Source of the DNA: Morella rubra
Lineage: Eukaryota; Streptophyta; Magnoliopsida; Fagales; Myricaceae
Reading direction: 5' to 3'
Length of the DNA: 64,000 nucleotides
Assembly (NCBI GenBank): GCA_003952965.2
Contig: RXIC02000487.1
Span: forward strand, 62,001 to 126,000
Part shown: one piece after another, positions 11,407 through 23,264 of the stretch
Position numbering within the stretch: the first letter of the stretch is position 1
Layout of the letters: the number at the start of each line of letters is the position of its first letter
The notes under the pieces: generated by a model
Database searches by the model: none
Told to the model about the DNA's origin: nothing
The model's input: the letters and a program-made list of their open reading frames with translations, nothing else
Translations under genes and position numbers: made by a program

Positions 11407-11572
11407 TGATTTAATATAATGGTTTATTCAGCCAAAAAAAAAAAAAAAAAAGAGTTCTAAGATTTCAGTCCTCAACTTTCAGAGTATTGAAAAGTAGGCC
11501 AGGCTTTTATATATTGGAAGTTTTGGGAGACTTTGAGACCTGATCAATTGTCAAATCGTACTAAAATATTGG

Positions 11573-11760
11573 GAAATTCAATTTTTAGTCCTTAAATTTG
11601 ATCATTTTTTACGAATTTGTTATTAGGTTTCAAAAATTTAAATTTTAGTCGCTGAATTTTTAACCTCTCAAATAATTGGTCATTTCAAGTTACTTTGCCT
11701 AACGGCAACGCCCACATGTCAGTATTTTTGCCCACGTCACTGTTTTTTTTTCCACGTCCT
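11573..11760. other. Single MULE-end-like block
   Basis: The block begins GGGAAATTCAATTTTTAGTC and continues with the alternating GGTC/AGTC and CACGTC phrases typical of long plant MULE ends, such as the proven end at 50505. I found no matching inverted partner in the window, so this is probably one end of a truncated element or of one broken up by the CACTA insertion 800 bp downstream. Confidence 0.4.
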
Positions 11761-11804
11761 CAGCCCACACAGTCAAAACGACAGAAGGACTAAACTGTGT
11801 CTTC

Positions 11805-12480
11805 CTATCGCACCCCGACCCCCCAAACAGACCCGAGCGTGCCCGAAACCACTTCAACTTGCGCCAAGTGACCCATAGCCATTTGCAAGATTTCAAACTC
11901 GTTTTCAAAGAGCGAAGGCCAACTGTCGTTTTCAACGATAATATTCTTGAAACCATATTTCTCGGTGCAGGTCTTTGGTTGGAGGAGCAGGTTACGCAAA
12001 GACCCACGCAATATTGTTTCGCGAGATGGAGAAGGACATAATGGTTGACCTTGACTTAAGCCACAGGTAGATTCAATGGCTTCATAGAATCATATTGCTC
12101 AGGTCCATCGATCACGGGGATTTCCTTGTATAACCCCCTATGACTGTCACGCAAGGAGACGAGATATCAAGTATCTGCGACATCGACTAATAATGGATAA
12201 TGCCATGAGACACAGGAATCCAATTGTAAAGTTTGACAAAGCTTACCATCTCTCTCAGGTGAATTGTTAACTGAACCTCGCAGAGATTATAAGTGAAATG
12301 TGAATCAAGGGGGCTAAAAAGGTCCACCATGTGGGCAAACTAGGTCACGTTTGGTCTGCAAACTTGATTTTAATTGAAATCTATGGTTTCATGAATATTT
12401 CCGTTGAAAATTACGTTTGGTCTGCAAACTTGATGGAGAGAGATATGTTCGTTGACGAAAGTAGAGAGGCTAGAGCTCAA
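11805..12480. repeat. Inverted, diverged fragments of one unknown coding-like sequence
   Basis: On the minus strand near 11990-11925 a frame reads EKYGFKNIIVENDSW. On the plus strand near 12377-12420 a related frame reads EIYGFMNISVENYVW, and the DNA is also alike. The phrase ACGTTTGGTCTGCAAACTTG additionally occurs twice at 12347 and 12413. I do not recognise the parent gene. The pieces look like host-gene fragments rearranged next to, or inside, a class II element. Confidence 0.45.
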
Positions 12481-12580
12481 ATAGGTGAATTTAATTCCAC
12501 GATGAAGGAGATGGCTGACCAATTATTGTACGCAGCAAACTTGCAGATGTTCAACTCGCTCAGAACATTTGCAAGTTGCT

Positions 12581-13480
12581 CACTACAAGAAAAACAGACT
12601 ATAGTGACAAAATTCTTAGATGAGTTAGATTTCGTCGCAAATAGTAAACTTTTATCCATGATAATCACGTACTTGTCGCTACTAGAATTTTAGCAACGAC
12701 AAACAAAGTTGCCCCAATTGGTCTTGAAAAGAAAAATAATGACGAAATAAAATTTATTAGCGATGAGATGAGTGGTCGTTAAAGAATACTTTTACCTACG
12801 ATAATTACAAACTCGTTGCTACTATAATTTAGCAACAACAAAAAACATTTGTTGCTCTCATTGGTCTTGAAAGGAAAAACAGTTTGCTAGTTTTGTTAGG
12901 AAAAATCGTTTGGACGGTAACTGTATTGGTCCGAACGGTTTTCAATTGGTGTGACAATTACACATACGTCACGCATTGTTTGTTTTTTGTTGGTTCGGAT
13001 AACATGTTCGCACGCTTTGTGGTGCGTGACGAAAATCTAATTCATCACCTGAATGCGTGCGCAGGGTCCAAACAACTGTTTCAACTTATTTCATATTTGT
13101 GACGAAAAAATAAGTGTCACATAATGTGACGTCCGAACACTTGTCTAACATGTTTGAACGTGGTCAAAATTTTCATGGAAAACGAAAAATGTCAGCGAAT
13201 ATAATGTGCAAACGGTTAGTAAAAGTACGGATGATCATTTAAAAAGGGCTTGTGGACAGTATTTGGAACAAACCGTGCGCACATTTATTTATTTTGTCCA
13301 TACATCATTATATTTATTTAAATTATGCATTTAAATTTGAATTACACGTGATGTGAGGAAATTATATTAATTATAAAATAAAATTAATAATTGTCTCTAC
13401 AAATATTTAATGGTCATAATATTAAATAAAATAAATTATGGAAATCGTTATAATTTTAAATAAAATAAATTATGGATTTT
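12581..13480 (+). mobile_element. CACTA (En/Spm-type) left terminus and subterminal region
   Basis: The terminus CACTACAAGAAAAACAG at 12581 is the canonical plant CACTA end. The subterminal part has short inverted motifs (TAGCAACGAC, TCGTCGCAAA, TCGTTGCTAC), as expected for transposase-binding repeats. The block at about 13090-13480 occurs again in reverse orientation at 25650-26058. That is the arrangement expected for the two subterminal regions of one element or of two related elements. Confidence 0.75.
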
Positions 13481-13548
13481 TTTTCTCTAAGCAAGTTCAC
13501 TTCTCTCCTATCCAATCTTAGTTTAGGCTTCTGAACCCATAAACCTTA

Positions 13549-13555
13549 AGTCTTT

Positions 13556-13598
<43 letters not shown>
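13549..13598. repeat. (CT)n microsatellite
   Basis: A pyrimidine tract of mostly CT dinucleotides, with a pure run of about 16 CT units from 13567 on. Confidence 0.95.
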
Positions 13599-13600
<2 letters not shown>

Positions 13601-13826
13601 CATGCTTTCATGTACACGTCTTGCCTCTCTTTCTCTCCTCCTTGCTGTTGGGACTACCAATAAGTAGCAGGGCTAAGTATAGGTTTTATCCTTTTTATGT
13701 ATAGATAGATCGTTTATTCCAAAAACCTAATAAACCTGGGATGCTAAGCCTATTGCTCAACCACATGAAGGTTTAATTAGTTTACTAGTCCTTGGACTAT
13801 TGTCAAATTCTAAACATGTTAACCTA

Positions 13827-13960
13827 CATTACAAGAAATTAGATCTTAGGTGACAAAATTTTGGGTGTCAAACTAAATTTTGTCATTTAAAGTGGTCTTT
13901 TCCAGACAAAACATTAATTTTGTCATCCAAAATATCAAGAAATGCCAAAGCCATCTGGAC
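13827..13960 (+). mobile_element. Second CACTA-like terminus
   Basis: CATTACAAGAAATTAG differs by one base from the canonical CACTACAAG end. It is followed by TGACAAAATTTTGGGTGTCA-type short repeats. It may start a second, nested CACTA element or be an internal copy. No opposite TTTCTTGTAGTG terminus was found in the window. Confidence 0.45.
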
Positions 13961-14831
13961 AGGTCCAAAACTCGTTCGGACGTATTTGTCGCATAATGAA
14001 ATCTAGCTCGTTGCAAATGAGTGACGATAAGTATCGTCAGAAATAGTTAATTATCATCCAGATGGATAAATTCAATGACGATTATAACTGAGTGACGATT
14101 AGAATTGTCACAAATTTGTCATGTACGTCCAAACGATACACTAGCAACGTCCGAACAAATTTTACCTAATGACTAATAATCGTCACCACTTAGTGATGCA
14201 TTGGAAATCGTCATGAATACTCACAACCGTCCTGACGTACAGACGAACGTTCCAACAAAGAAAAAACACATCGTCTGGACGCCAAAATGATGTCCGCTCA
14301 TGTTTGAATGCTTCTTCAGTGAATTGTGTGGTTCCACAGTGCAGTACTTCACACACGTGATGTCGAAACCTTCATGACCACTACATACCGTCCAGACAGA
14401 CGTAAGTTTTGGAAGATTTTCGAATGTGCCATATTTAATGACGTTGAATTTGATTAGGCCACGTATGAATCTAACCGTTGAGAACACCTACGACGATCGT
14501 GCGGATTGTCAGCTTGTCACATAAAACCTACAACACTTGTCAAAATCACACTTTCACTATCTCTTATCTCAACTTGTTCTCTCAAACATTTTCACTATTT
14601 TGAGATTTTTTTTCGAGATCTCTCAAACAACTTTAGGTAAAACCTTCTTGTGACTTTGCTTTTCAATTTCATGCTTTTCAATTTTATTATTTTTTATTGG
14701 ATAATAAAGCTGTTTGCTTTGTGTTCATAGAAGCACTGTTCGGACTCTTCATCTGGTTGTCCAGACGTGTTGTAAAATGTCCGGACATGTTGGACCACGT
14801 TCGGACACCTTGTAAATAGAAACGTCGTCGT

Positions 14832-15294
14832 TTGACTTATGTGCAATGTGTTATGCTTACGTTCGAACGATTTTTGCTAGGTTGGCTTTGGATTGCTCTG
14901 GGAAAAGTATCACCAAGGCCGGGGCACAGACAGAGTGACCAGCTTGGGCGACGCTATAGTAGTGGAGCTGAAGGAGAGTATTCGGAGATACTGGAGCCGA
15001 CGCATACGTTGTGCATGGATCTTCATACTTGCTTGACCACTCTGGAAAATAATTTTGCACTAACGGATAGGGGTTTGAGGGAGGAGGTGATTGTTCTGCA
15101 GAACGAATTGAGTTACGTGACAGCACATGTGTCCTAGTTGTACCAGTCTCTTGGTATTGTTCCGATACAGCTTTGGACACTTATCAAATGGGTGGATAAT
15201 GTGGAGGAGCGGTTAGAGCATGTTTGTGACGCCCTCGGACAAGATCTCGATAAACCAACTCGTCGTTGTGATTCAGACTAGTCTATGACTTATG
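14832..15294 (+). pseudogene. Unrecognised short coding-like remnant in CACTA territory
   Basis: An open frame of about 100 residues (14832-15137) is followed, after one TAG, by further in-phase coding-like sequence to about 15290. It contains LEPTHTLCMDLHTCLTTLE and LREEVIVLQNELSYV, then VDNVEERLEHVCDALGQDLD. The helical, Glu/Leu-rich style fits the small accessory or coiled-coil proteins of plant CACTA elements. No catalytic motif is seen and I cannot name a family. A stylistically similar frame with no clear match lies at 17080-17310 (FDPEPSSNQADLEPTPTLL). Confidence 0.35.
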
Positions 15295-15829
15295 CTTTGT
15301 TAGTGTCCGGCTTGTGATTCGGACTAGTCTCTGGTTTATGTTTTTTCGCTATTATTTACTTATACTTTGTTAGTCCCCGGCTTGTACTAGACCTTATGAT
15401 TGTATTTTTCAATTGGTATTTTTATGTTTGATATTTTGATATTAATTATATTTTTTTTATTAGTTTAAATTTATTACAATTTAAACGATGATTACTACAA
15501 TTAAAAGATTTAGTACGAGTGCTAAGTTAACCGAATGGTTAGTATAATTAGTTATAACGGATGTTTAATACAAAAGTATGCTTAACTATATGTATTTTGT
15601 ATGTAGTCAAAAAGCAGTATAAAATAAATAAATAAAGTTAAAATTTTATGCTGAATTATATTTAGTTAGTTAAATGATTTAAATAAATTAATTTGAGTGA
15701 TTTAAATAAATTAAATTGAGTGAATTTAATCAATTAAATTGGGATCCATAATCAATTAATGAATTAAGTAATGTTAAATAAGCGTTCGCACTGGGTAACC
15801 TTACGTTCGGATGCATAACATTAATCGAC

Positions 15830-16080
15830 AACGTTGGAACACATGACAACACCGTCCGGACATCTGTATAGCAGTTGCATGACTTATACGTGTTTAATAA
15901 GGACGATAGTTGAAAACAACTGGTAAGAGTCCGCACGGTACAATAAAACGTCCGGACACGTAAGATAAAACAACAATGTTAGAACAGACGACAATACCGT
16001 CCAGACGTCTGGTATAACAGTCGCATGGCTTACATGAGTTTACCTAAGATGACGTTTAAAAACAATTGTCATTTCCGGAG
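15830..16080. repeat. Two imperfect tandem units of about 155 bp
   Basis: The unit around 15839 (ACATGACAACACCGTCCGGA) recurs around 15990 (AGACGACAATACCGTCCAGA). Both continue with GCATG.CTTA, then a GACG and an AACAA.TG tail. Each unit carries the palindromic GTCCGGAC-like motif. Confidence 0.65.
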
Positions 16081-16380
16081 AGGGCTAGAGTGTCCGGAAA
16101 TGACGTGACATTTATTTAGCCAAACGTGTGCTTCCACGTCGCACAATGTCAGGAGAATATCGTCCGGACGTGCAATCACCGTCCGGATGCCTTTAATGTT
16201 TCGAACAGTTTTAAACTGTTCAAATTTTATCATTTAATGTGGTGGACTTTCATTGAGCCACGTGTGTTGAAAAGCGTCAGAATGCGGGACAATCGTTCGG
16301 ACGGGTCCACTGATTATCAAATACGAACATGTTCGACATTTTCAATTATACCATGTGTTTTTTTTTTTTAGAAAATCTCT

Positions 16381-17481
16381 CAACCCTCACGTATTTTCAT
16401 CCCAAATCTTGATGTAAACTTTTTCATTCGAGGCCTTAATCACATCCAGGTAAGCTTTATTCAATTTTATCATGATTTTAGAGGCACAATTTTTTTTTTT
16501 GAAGTTTTACATATAAAATTTCACTCCCATTTTTTTTGTATAGTACATTGTGTTTTTTTTATTTATTTATTATTATTTGTAGAAATTGATTGTGTTAAGT
16601 GTTAGAATTTTTGAACTGTTTTTTGGTTGTATTTTTATGCGGTAGTGTGTGGAGGTTTTGGGATGCTGCCATGGCTGAGTTAACTCGGTCGTCTTTTCCA
16701 ATGTGTTCGAACGCTGTTTGCAGATGTTCAGACACTTAATAGTATCCTAAAAGAGATACGTTGTCATTTTGAAAGTGTCCGGACGCTTTGTCCAAGTAGT
16801 CTGGACGCATGTTTATTTTTATTTTGAATACTTTGTTTTCTTTATTCACCGTTCGAACGACAATCGTTCGTTATTCGAACGTGTTTGGCGGAAACATCAT
16901 TGTTTTCACCATGGTAGAATTTTTAGCTATCCTTAGAATTTTGTTCGGACGCCCAAGATAAGGCGTCGAGACATGTCTTGATTTCGAACGGTGATGTTTC
17001 AACAAAGTGTTTTGTATATATGCCATCCATTCGTACGGGGGACTAACTGTATGAACGGAGTCTTAATCGTGGAACGCTTTTGTACAGACTAAGAAAAATG
17101 AGCAAGCATCTTCGTTTTGATCCTGAGCCTTCTAGCAACCAGGCAGATCTTGAGCCAACTCCAACTCTATTGGTGGAGCAGCATTGGGCGATGATTATGT
17201 CTCATTCGATCGTTATCGAGCGGCTGATTACACTGTCTGGTTTCAACGACCTGAGACTTAAGGATCAGACGCTTTCGAAGGTGGTGGAGCATGCAAGTTG
17301 GGTCGTTTGATCGTGTCAATTGAGGTGTGAAAGGGACTTCCATAGATACTGGTGCGAGACTTTTTACGCCCTATCTTCTGCATGCCACACATCTCAGTAT
17401 TCTGGCTTGCAGAGGTTGCGTCTATTCTCTCTTTTATCGTTGCAAATCGAGCTGCGAAATCCTTGGAGAGCGACACATACG
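16381..17481. other. Gene-poor CACTA interior
   Basis: The stretch is AT-rich with several T runs and more GTCCGGAC-like motifs up to about 17060. The short frame at 17080-17310 is the only coding-like segment, and I cannot assign it. No RNA gene is seen. Confidence 0.45.
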
Positions 17482-18560
17482 GCAAAAACAGACAAACACT
17501 ACGAAAAAACAGCCATCGCCATCATAACTAGTTATAGCACGCGCGTAATTTCTTCTCATTCTCTGCAAGTTGATACGTTGCTAGCCTCAGACTACGTATC
17601 TGAGAACCAGTTCACTTTAAAACTCAAAAATCAAGGAAAGCTCTCACATCCATTATGCCAAAATCATAATCTGGACTTAAGGAGTCCCGATAGTTACCCG
17701 GGGACATTTTCAAAATCATAATCAGAAGCCGCAATTGAGGGAAGCTCATACGAAGCTGCAGAAGTTCCCTGCTTAATAACAGAATTTTGAACATCACTAA
17801 CCTCGTCATTAAATAAGCATGCCTGGAGTTCATCATAATATGTGTTTAAAATGAGAGTTCCAGCACGGGATGATAACGGCCAGACTTCTGCAGTTCCGCG
17901 ACATTAGAAAGCCTGCTCCATGAGTTTACAGCTCGATAAGATTCTAACATACAGAACCTCCTCGTTAAATACTAGCATGCACTGAAAACCATTGCATATC
18001 TTGCGTTATAGAAGTCAAGGACTTGTAACCGGCTAGTTTGTAGTCTACACATCAGAAGTGCTCACATTAGCAGTGAGGGCTAGATCAAGGGTTACGTTGT
18101 AAACTAAGTTTTCGAGGTCCACATCAGAAGCTGCTCGATCAGTTGACTCATTTCATAAACACCTGGGTTAATATCAGAATTCCTGAACATCAGTCATACC
18201 TATCATTGCATACGAATGCCTGTAAAAATGATCAGTTTGGTGAGGTTTTAATATAGTGCTCGGGAAAGTTAAGTGTCGGGCCACAGGACCATACATATCC
18301 TTTGCAGCTGCATCTAAGCTAGAGCTGCATCAACAGCTGTGTTAAAAGTACCAAGCCAGAGCCGTCTCCCTTCTCTCGGTGTTGATTTAGTCATATTAAG
18401 TGGTTGGCGTATCTCCGCGACCCACTTACCTCCATTCCTTTGTCTCACACCTCTGTAGCAGCAATCTTTGTTGTCAGGGCCTCCTTTTCCTTTCATTTCT
18501 TTGGTCCCTTGGCAGGAGCCTTGCGTGTAACTTGTGCTGGACCAGAATCCACAATGTGTA
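17482..18560 (-). pseudogene. DREB2-like: DREB2-like AP2/ERF transcription factor pseudogene, copy A
   Basis: The minus strand at 18496-18314 encodes [20 protein letters not shown], then [12 protein letters not shown] and [17 protein letters not shown]. This is the DREB2 basic lead-in followed by most of the AP2 DNA-binding domain, including the WVAEIR segment. In active relatives AYDAAA.DMYGP follows ALA. Here one base is lost at 18317-18318, giving an immediate stop. Coding-like sequence for MYGPVAR continues in another frame. The C-terminal region (18250-17700) contains three degraded copies of a roughly 140-bp unit. An 11-residue insertion ([11 protein letters not shown]) sits inside the AP2 domain. 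The copy ends abruptly near 18540 compared with copy B at 27190-28310. DREB2 proteins activate drought and heat genes; this one cannot. Confidence 0.85.
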
Positions 18561-18711
18561 GAGTTGCCAACAGTAGGCTATGGATAGAGAAAGTATTCCC
18601 AACTCCTAATGGAAAAAAAAAACATGTAAAGAAGGAAGAAGCAAGAATGTCAAGGATATACTTCTTAGTCTTTATTCTTGAGGCACCAAGACAAGGTTAT
18701 TTTTTTTAAAA

Positions 18712-19785
18712 TGTTCTTAAATTTCCAAAAGAGCACATCAGATATATGGCAGCTAGCAATTTTTCCCAACTCGCTTTCTTTCTTCTTTTTTTTTTTTAAA
18801 TTTACCGATCTTGCCCTTTCCCATTCTAAAAGACTTATAAATAAGTAGAAGTATTAACCACGATTTGCCTCACCAATGATGCACAGAGGATCCATAACCA
18901 TAGACAATGAAGAAATCCAGTTATTCTTTCACAATAAGAATGTGCAAACTCCAACAAGAAGAAAGGGCATAACTTTCAGCAGTCATTTTGTACAATGTGA
19001 GTGAACTTCAACTTGTGCAAGATTTGGAACTAGAGGCAAAAATAAAAGTTACTGCATATTCATGATATGTTAATCAAATGACGCTGGTAAGACTTCCTTG
19101 TGAAGCAAAATTCATTAACCTCATACTTATTATGGGTGGATACCAAAACAGATGGACCTTAGAAAACAAAAGGTCAGACTCTCGTATTGAACTAGCACCT
19201 ACTTTCCCAACTCTAGCTACATATATGCTTATCCAAGCATGAATCACGATAGTGATAGTGTCAAGTGAAAAAGATTTGTTACTTAGTATCTCCATAAAAC
19301 ACAAACAGCCTGAGAAAGCAAAGTCCATGTTCCACAGTCAAAATAACATCATATCTTTCCAACTTCAGCTGTATCAGCTCAGCTGATATGTTCTGCCTTG
19401 CCAATCTCAACTCCATCCCGTACATTTACCATCAAACAACAATAAATTTTACACCCAAATTTCATTCGCGGATTCGCGACATTTTCTTCAGCTACCAAAA
19501 AGCCATAGCTGAGTATCCAAAAAAACTCTCATAAAGCCCGTCTCAGCATTCCAACCCTCTCATTCCCGCCACTCGCCATCAAAATCAAATACAGAAAGTT
19601 AAAGCAGTAAAAGATTTCGAAAGTCCCGAGCCTAATCATCCATCTAAAACCCCTCAAAACCCCATTGATCCTCGCCCAATTATGCAATCAGATCATTAAA
19701 TTTACGCTGTCAACGATTTCTGAACCTGAGCAACTACAAAAATGAAAATACTCCACCAATAAATAAAAAAGACTAAATAATCTAC
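18712..19785 (-). repeat. Duplicate of the AATL1/LHT8-like 5' flank and intron region (partner at 38510-39590)
   Basis: Starting AATTTCCAAAAGAGCACATC, the block is colinear with 38510-39590 over nearly 1.1 kb in the same orientation. There are few substitutions, and small indels such as the extra T-rich piece at 39090-39115. It contains no transporter exon. It lies about 150 bp after DREB2-like copy A, whereas in the fuller locus the corresponding parts are about 10 kb apart. Confidence 0.88.
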
Positions 19786-20047
19786 AACAACGCTGTACTC
19801 GTTGGTGGAGCTGATGGGAGCTGGAACTAACAGTATTCGAGTTGATCTGGAGTTAACGGCAGCTGGAGCAGCTCTTAGGCTTGAAGGAAGAGCAAAGACG
19901 AGATATATCGAGAATAGTGGGGAAGAATGGAGAAGCTTCTGCGCTAAGACGAGAAGCTACGAACTAAAGAGGTGCTGGGTTGTAATAGGACAGCTGGACT
20001 TCGGACCGGCCCGGTAAGTTTGTTAGTTGCTGGGCTGGTTAGTTTTT

Positions 20048-21545
20048 TTAGTGAAAACCCTCGCCGTCTAAAATGTTCCTACGAAATTATTAGATTTTTT
20101 TGCATGAAAATTGATGGACGTGAAGTATATGATCACATTAAAAATTTTAGCTCATTGGAGGTTGAGAAAGGTCGAAAATGTTCCTGAAGGTCTCTAAAGG
20201 CAATTTCAGTATTTCATACAAAACGTTAGGGTAAAAAGGTCGAACAGGGAAAAATAACTTATTACTATGTAGAGCATGAAAATGGATGTGGGAGGCGAAA
20301 ATTTGAGTCTAAACTGAGTAGAATTAAGGCTCAAATCACAAAGTCCGTTTAGCAGCCTAAATGGACTTTAGGCCTGTTAACCCTAAACAAGCCCAGAAAC
20401 ATTTTGAAACTTTAGGGATAGGTCCAGTAGGGTTTAAGAAGGTCCCAAGAAGCCTTAATTTGAAGATTTAGGGTAGATTTATATTTAATTATAAATTTCA
20501 TGTTTAATTCTCTAATTAGTATTATAAAAGGAATAAAGTTTATTAATTCTTTATTAAGGAAAAATGTCTAATAATTTGAACCCATATGACATAGAAACTG
20601 ATGAAGTGTTTTAAATTGAAATTTGGGGACTTAATTTATGGAATTTGCATTTTTAATTATTCATGCATTGAAATTACAATACTTTATTGGTTTATATTTT
20701 CAAGTCATATCATGGGATGTTTGGATGTGTACTTTGCACATGAATGATATTCTTGCATTAATTGCATTAACATCATGAAAGGAAAAATAAATGTGAGGAA
20801 CCCCAAGCTCACGAGGTGATTCCCGAAGAAAGAGTGACAGTACGAGCACACAAGGAGAGTGCAACCCCCCACTACAGGGAGTGGGTGGGCTCCTTCTGGA
20901 CGCTACGACGTCGTTTTTAAAGGTCCTGGTATAGGTGGCACGGGACAATCCCACGAGGAGAGGAGAGACGCACAACCCGACTCTGGGTTGAACAGAGCAG
21001 ACACCAGGAATACCTCAGGGAACCATATGATGAGCGAATACATTTTAATTGCATTGCATGCATTTTCTATATTGTTTCTATAACTTGAAATTATTGCACT
21101 GGTACTATTTATTCCAAAGCATGAATTATACTTGTATGAGCATGCCCCCTCCCCGACCTTACTGAGTCAGTAGGACTCACCCTTTTTATTCGCATGTGTG
21201 CTTGCTTTTCTTTTTTGAGTAGGAAGATGTACTATTACGAGATTGACACCTACCTTGATGCGGGACTGTATGTGGTAGTCCTGAAGGTCCGTGTTTGGAT
21301 CTTTGAGAACTTCCAAGTCATAGTAGAGCACGAGCCCTATGGGTTCGTAAGGATTTCCTAACTCCCAGCATAGTTGACCTCGGTTGGGTGGGAGCTCCAC
21401 CGAACGACTATTCCTTTTCATTTTCCCAGCCCTACCAGTAGAGGATTCATCAAGCCCGCCGATCGACGGTGTTATTGACCTCACCTTAGCTACTGAAGAT
21501 TAGGATTATGGGTTAGGGGTTTGTTTTGGCACCTCTCTAGTTAGT
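20048..21545. repeat. 1.5-kb direct repeat, copy 1 (LTR-like pair with 23265-24765)
   Basis: From AGTGAAAACC onward the block is colinear with 23265-24765. Shared phrases include GACGCTACGACGTCGTTTTT, ACTGAGTCAGTAGGACTCAC and GGCACCTCT.TAGTTAGTTA. The two copies flank a 1.7-kb interior with no recognisable protein, as in large retrotransposon derivatives. Clear TG and CA ends, a primer-binding site and a TSD were not found, so LTR status is inferred. The matching short frames inside both copies are not convincing genes. Confidence 0.7.
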
Positions 21546-23264
21546 TATTTGTTAGCTCTCTGTTGTATAAATAGACGAGTAGATAATGGATAAAGCATGT
21601 GAATTTTACAATTAAAAGCAATCTTTGCTCAGGAGGGTGACTATCTCGAATCAACCAATCTAATATACAAATTACATTTTCTTGCTTTACAAAAGTATTT
21701 GTAACAGAGGGAGGGATAAATCAGTAAAAACGGTATGTAGGCTTCGATTTTATTGTGACAATGTCCTTTGACTCGGTTTTTAGGATTTTGAGGGAGGGCA
21801 TAATGATCATTTCACATGAACAGAGACTTATGAGATGAGCGGCACGATAGAAATTGTAATCTATCCCAAAAAGTCACCTTTTGCAACAGAGCACATTTCG
21901 TCTCTAAATAAAAACTCTGAGTCTAAATAACAACCTTTGATGCCCCTCACTTTTTGTGGTGCATTTATGACGTTTGCTATAAATATTTTCATAAAATATG
22001 CACTTTGATATTAGTCTTGATTTCCCTAGTTTCTAAATTCATTAGCACTTAGATTTACATTTTTGCTTTATTAAATTCCTTATGTGATTTCTTCCCTTAA
22101 TTTTTATATTCTTGCATTATTTCAATTAATTTCATGTGCTTAAATTATTTTATTGATATGAGTTTTGTTCCCTTAAATTTTTAGATTTAATTACTACGGT
22201 CGAAATTCATCTTTCTTGATTCATATTTTATTTTCAGTTTTTGTTTTAATTATTATTCCTTACTTATATTAATTCAATGTTGCTTATTCCATTTAAATTT
22301 ATTCTTTCATGTAATTGATTTTATTTATACCAAATTTAAAGGGCTTATTTAATCTCATGTAGATTGTATTGGGCCTAGGGTTGTTGAATTATGGACTTGG
22401 GCCTATAGAAACAAGTTGGGCCGAAGCCCATTAGGGCATGAAAGCCCAAAAACCCACCCAAGCCATTCTACATACTCTTGGTTGGCTAACTTAGTGAAAA
22501 TTTTGCAAATCTTATCTTGTTGGCCATGTGTTAAAAACTCTTTCTCCTATGAGTAAAGATTCAATGAATGTAATTAATTTCTTGTCTCCATACTCATTAT
22601 ATCTCCATAAATATAGCATGCCCCTAGTTAATTAGTATAATAAAGACAAAAACAAGATCTAGTGTAAAAGGGAACAAGTGACTCACGGCAAGCATTTTTG
22701 CCGTGAGACAAGAGAGAGAAAAGGGGAAAGAGAAGAGAGAAAAGAAAGAAGAAAGAAAAAGATAAGAGCCAGTTTTATGCATATTTGGTTGGAAAAATGT
22801 GGGATTGAGCTTGTTTTGGTTGTTGTCAATGTGAAATCTTTGTTACACATGTTTGTTTCAATGAAAAATATGTTCAACTTAGTTTTTATCATGATACAAA
22901 GTGTAGATGATAGTTGCATTTGAATACTTATGTTTATGATGATTTTTACATGCTTTTATTGAGAAACTTTGTGATGAAAGGGTTCTGATATGAACCGAAT
23001 GGTAAGGATGGATTTTATGGTTGAAATGGCAGAACAAGGCCATGGAAATGAAGCCAAGAAGGCTTGAGATGAAGTTTCGAAGAAAAATGTCCATGCATGT
23101 GTTATTTTGATGATTTTGAAGAAAGTTATAATGTTGCATGTAATTTTCGTTGCTGATCTATATTTTAATGCATTCTGTGATTATATTATTTCAGTTATGA
23201 TGACTTAAATCATTAGATCTAAGGTTGTAGCACATGAACATCACATGTATTTGAAATTAGGTTT
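21546..23264. other. Interior between the two 1.5-kb repeats, no gene seen
   Basis: The stretch is AT-rich with no recognisable coding sequence. At 21565-21706, GTATAAATAGACG followed by ATCTCGAA..AACCAATCT and a TTTGTAACAGAGG end resembles the promoter-to-end part of a plant gypsy LTR. A perfect 10-bp hairpin lies at 22682-22707, followed by a purine-rich tract to about 22765. Confidence 0.5.
22682..22707. other. Perfect 10-bp inverted repeat (hairpin)
   Basis: CTCACGGCAA is followed by a six-base loop and then TTGCCGTGAG, so the arms pair perfectly. It lies directly before a purine-rich tract. The role is unknown. The hairpin is much shorter than a typical plant microRNA precursor arm. Confidence 0.6.

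Larger units (their letters stand above)
6785..11451 (+). mobile_element. L1-type LINE, 5'-truncated, with poly(A) tail and 17-bp TSD
   Basis: The element encodes remnants of ORF2 (endonuclease, reverse transcriptase, zf-RVT, RNase H) and ends in an 18-base A run at 11434-11451. Immediately after the A run, 11452-11468 matches 6768-6784 at 15 of 17 positions (core TTC.AAGATTTCAG). This is the target-site duplication expected from target-primed reverse transcription, and it fixes both ends. ORF1 is missing, so the copy is 5'-truncated. Stops and frameshifts in every domain, and an LTR-like insertion at about 7105-7450, show that it is dead. Confidence 0.9.
12898..17060. repeat. Dispersed array of GTCCGGAC/GTTCGGAC-like palindromic motifs
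   Basis: Variants of the 8-12 base palindrome cGTyCGrACg occur some thirty times in 4 kb. Examples are CGTCCGGACGTG near 16161, CGTCCGGACAC near 15951, CGTTCGGACG near 16291 and CGTTCGAACG near 16848. They are irregularly spaced and rare elsewhere in the window, apart from the reversed CACTA block near 25998. CACTA elements carry clustered subterminal motifs bound by their own transposase, so this array may be such a binding region. The count was made by eye. Confidence 0.6.

Noticed and set aside
22678..22923. 81-residue plus-strand frame with a charged start
   Set aside because: The purine tract alone produces the Arg/Glu/Lys run. No conserved feature follows.
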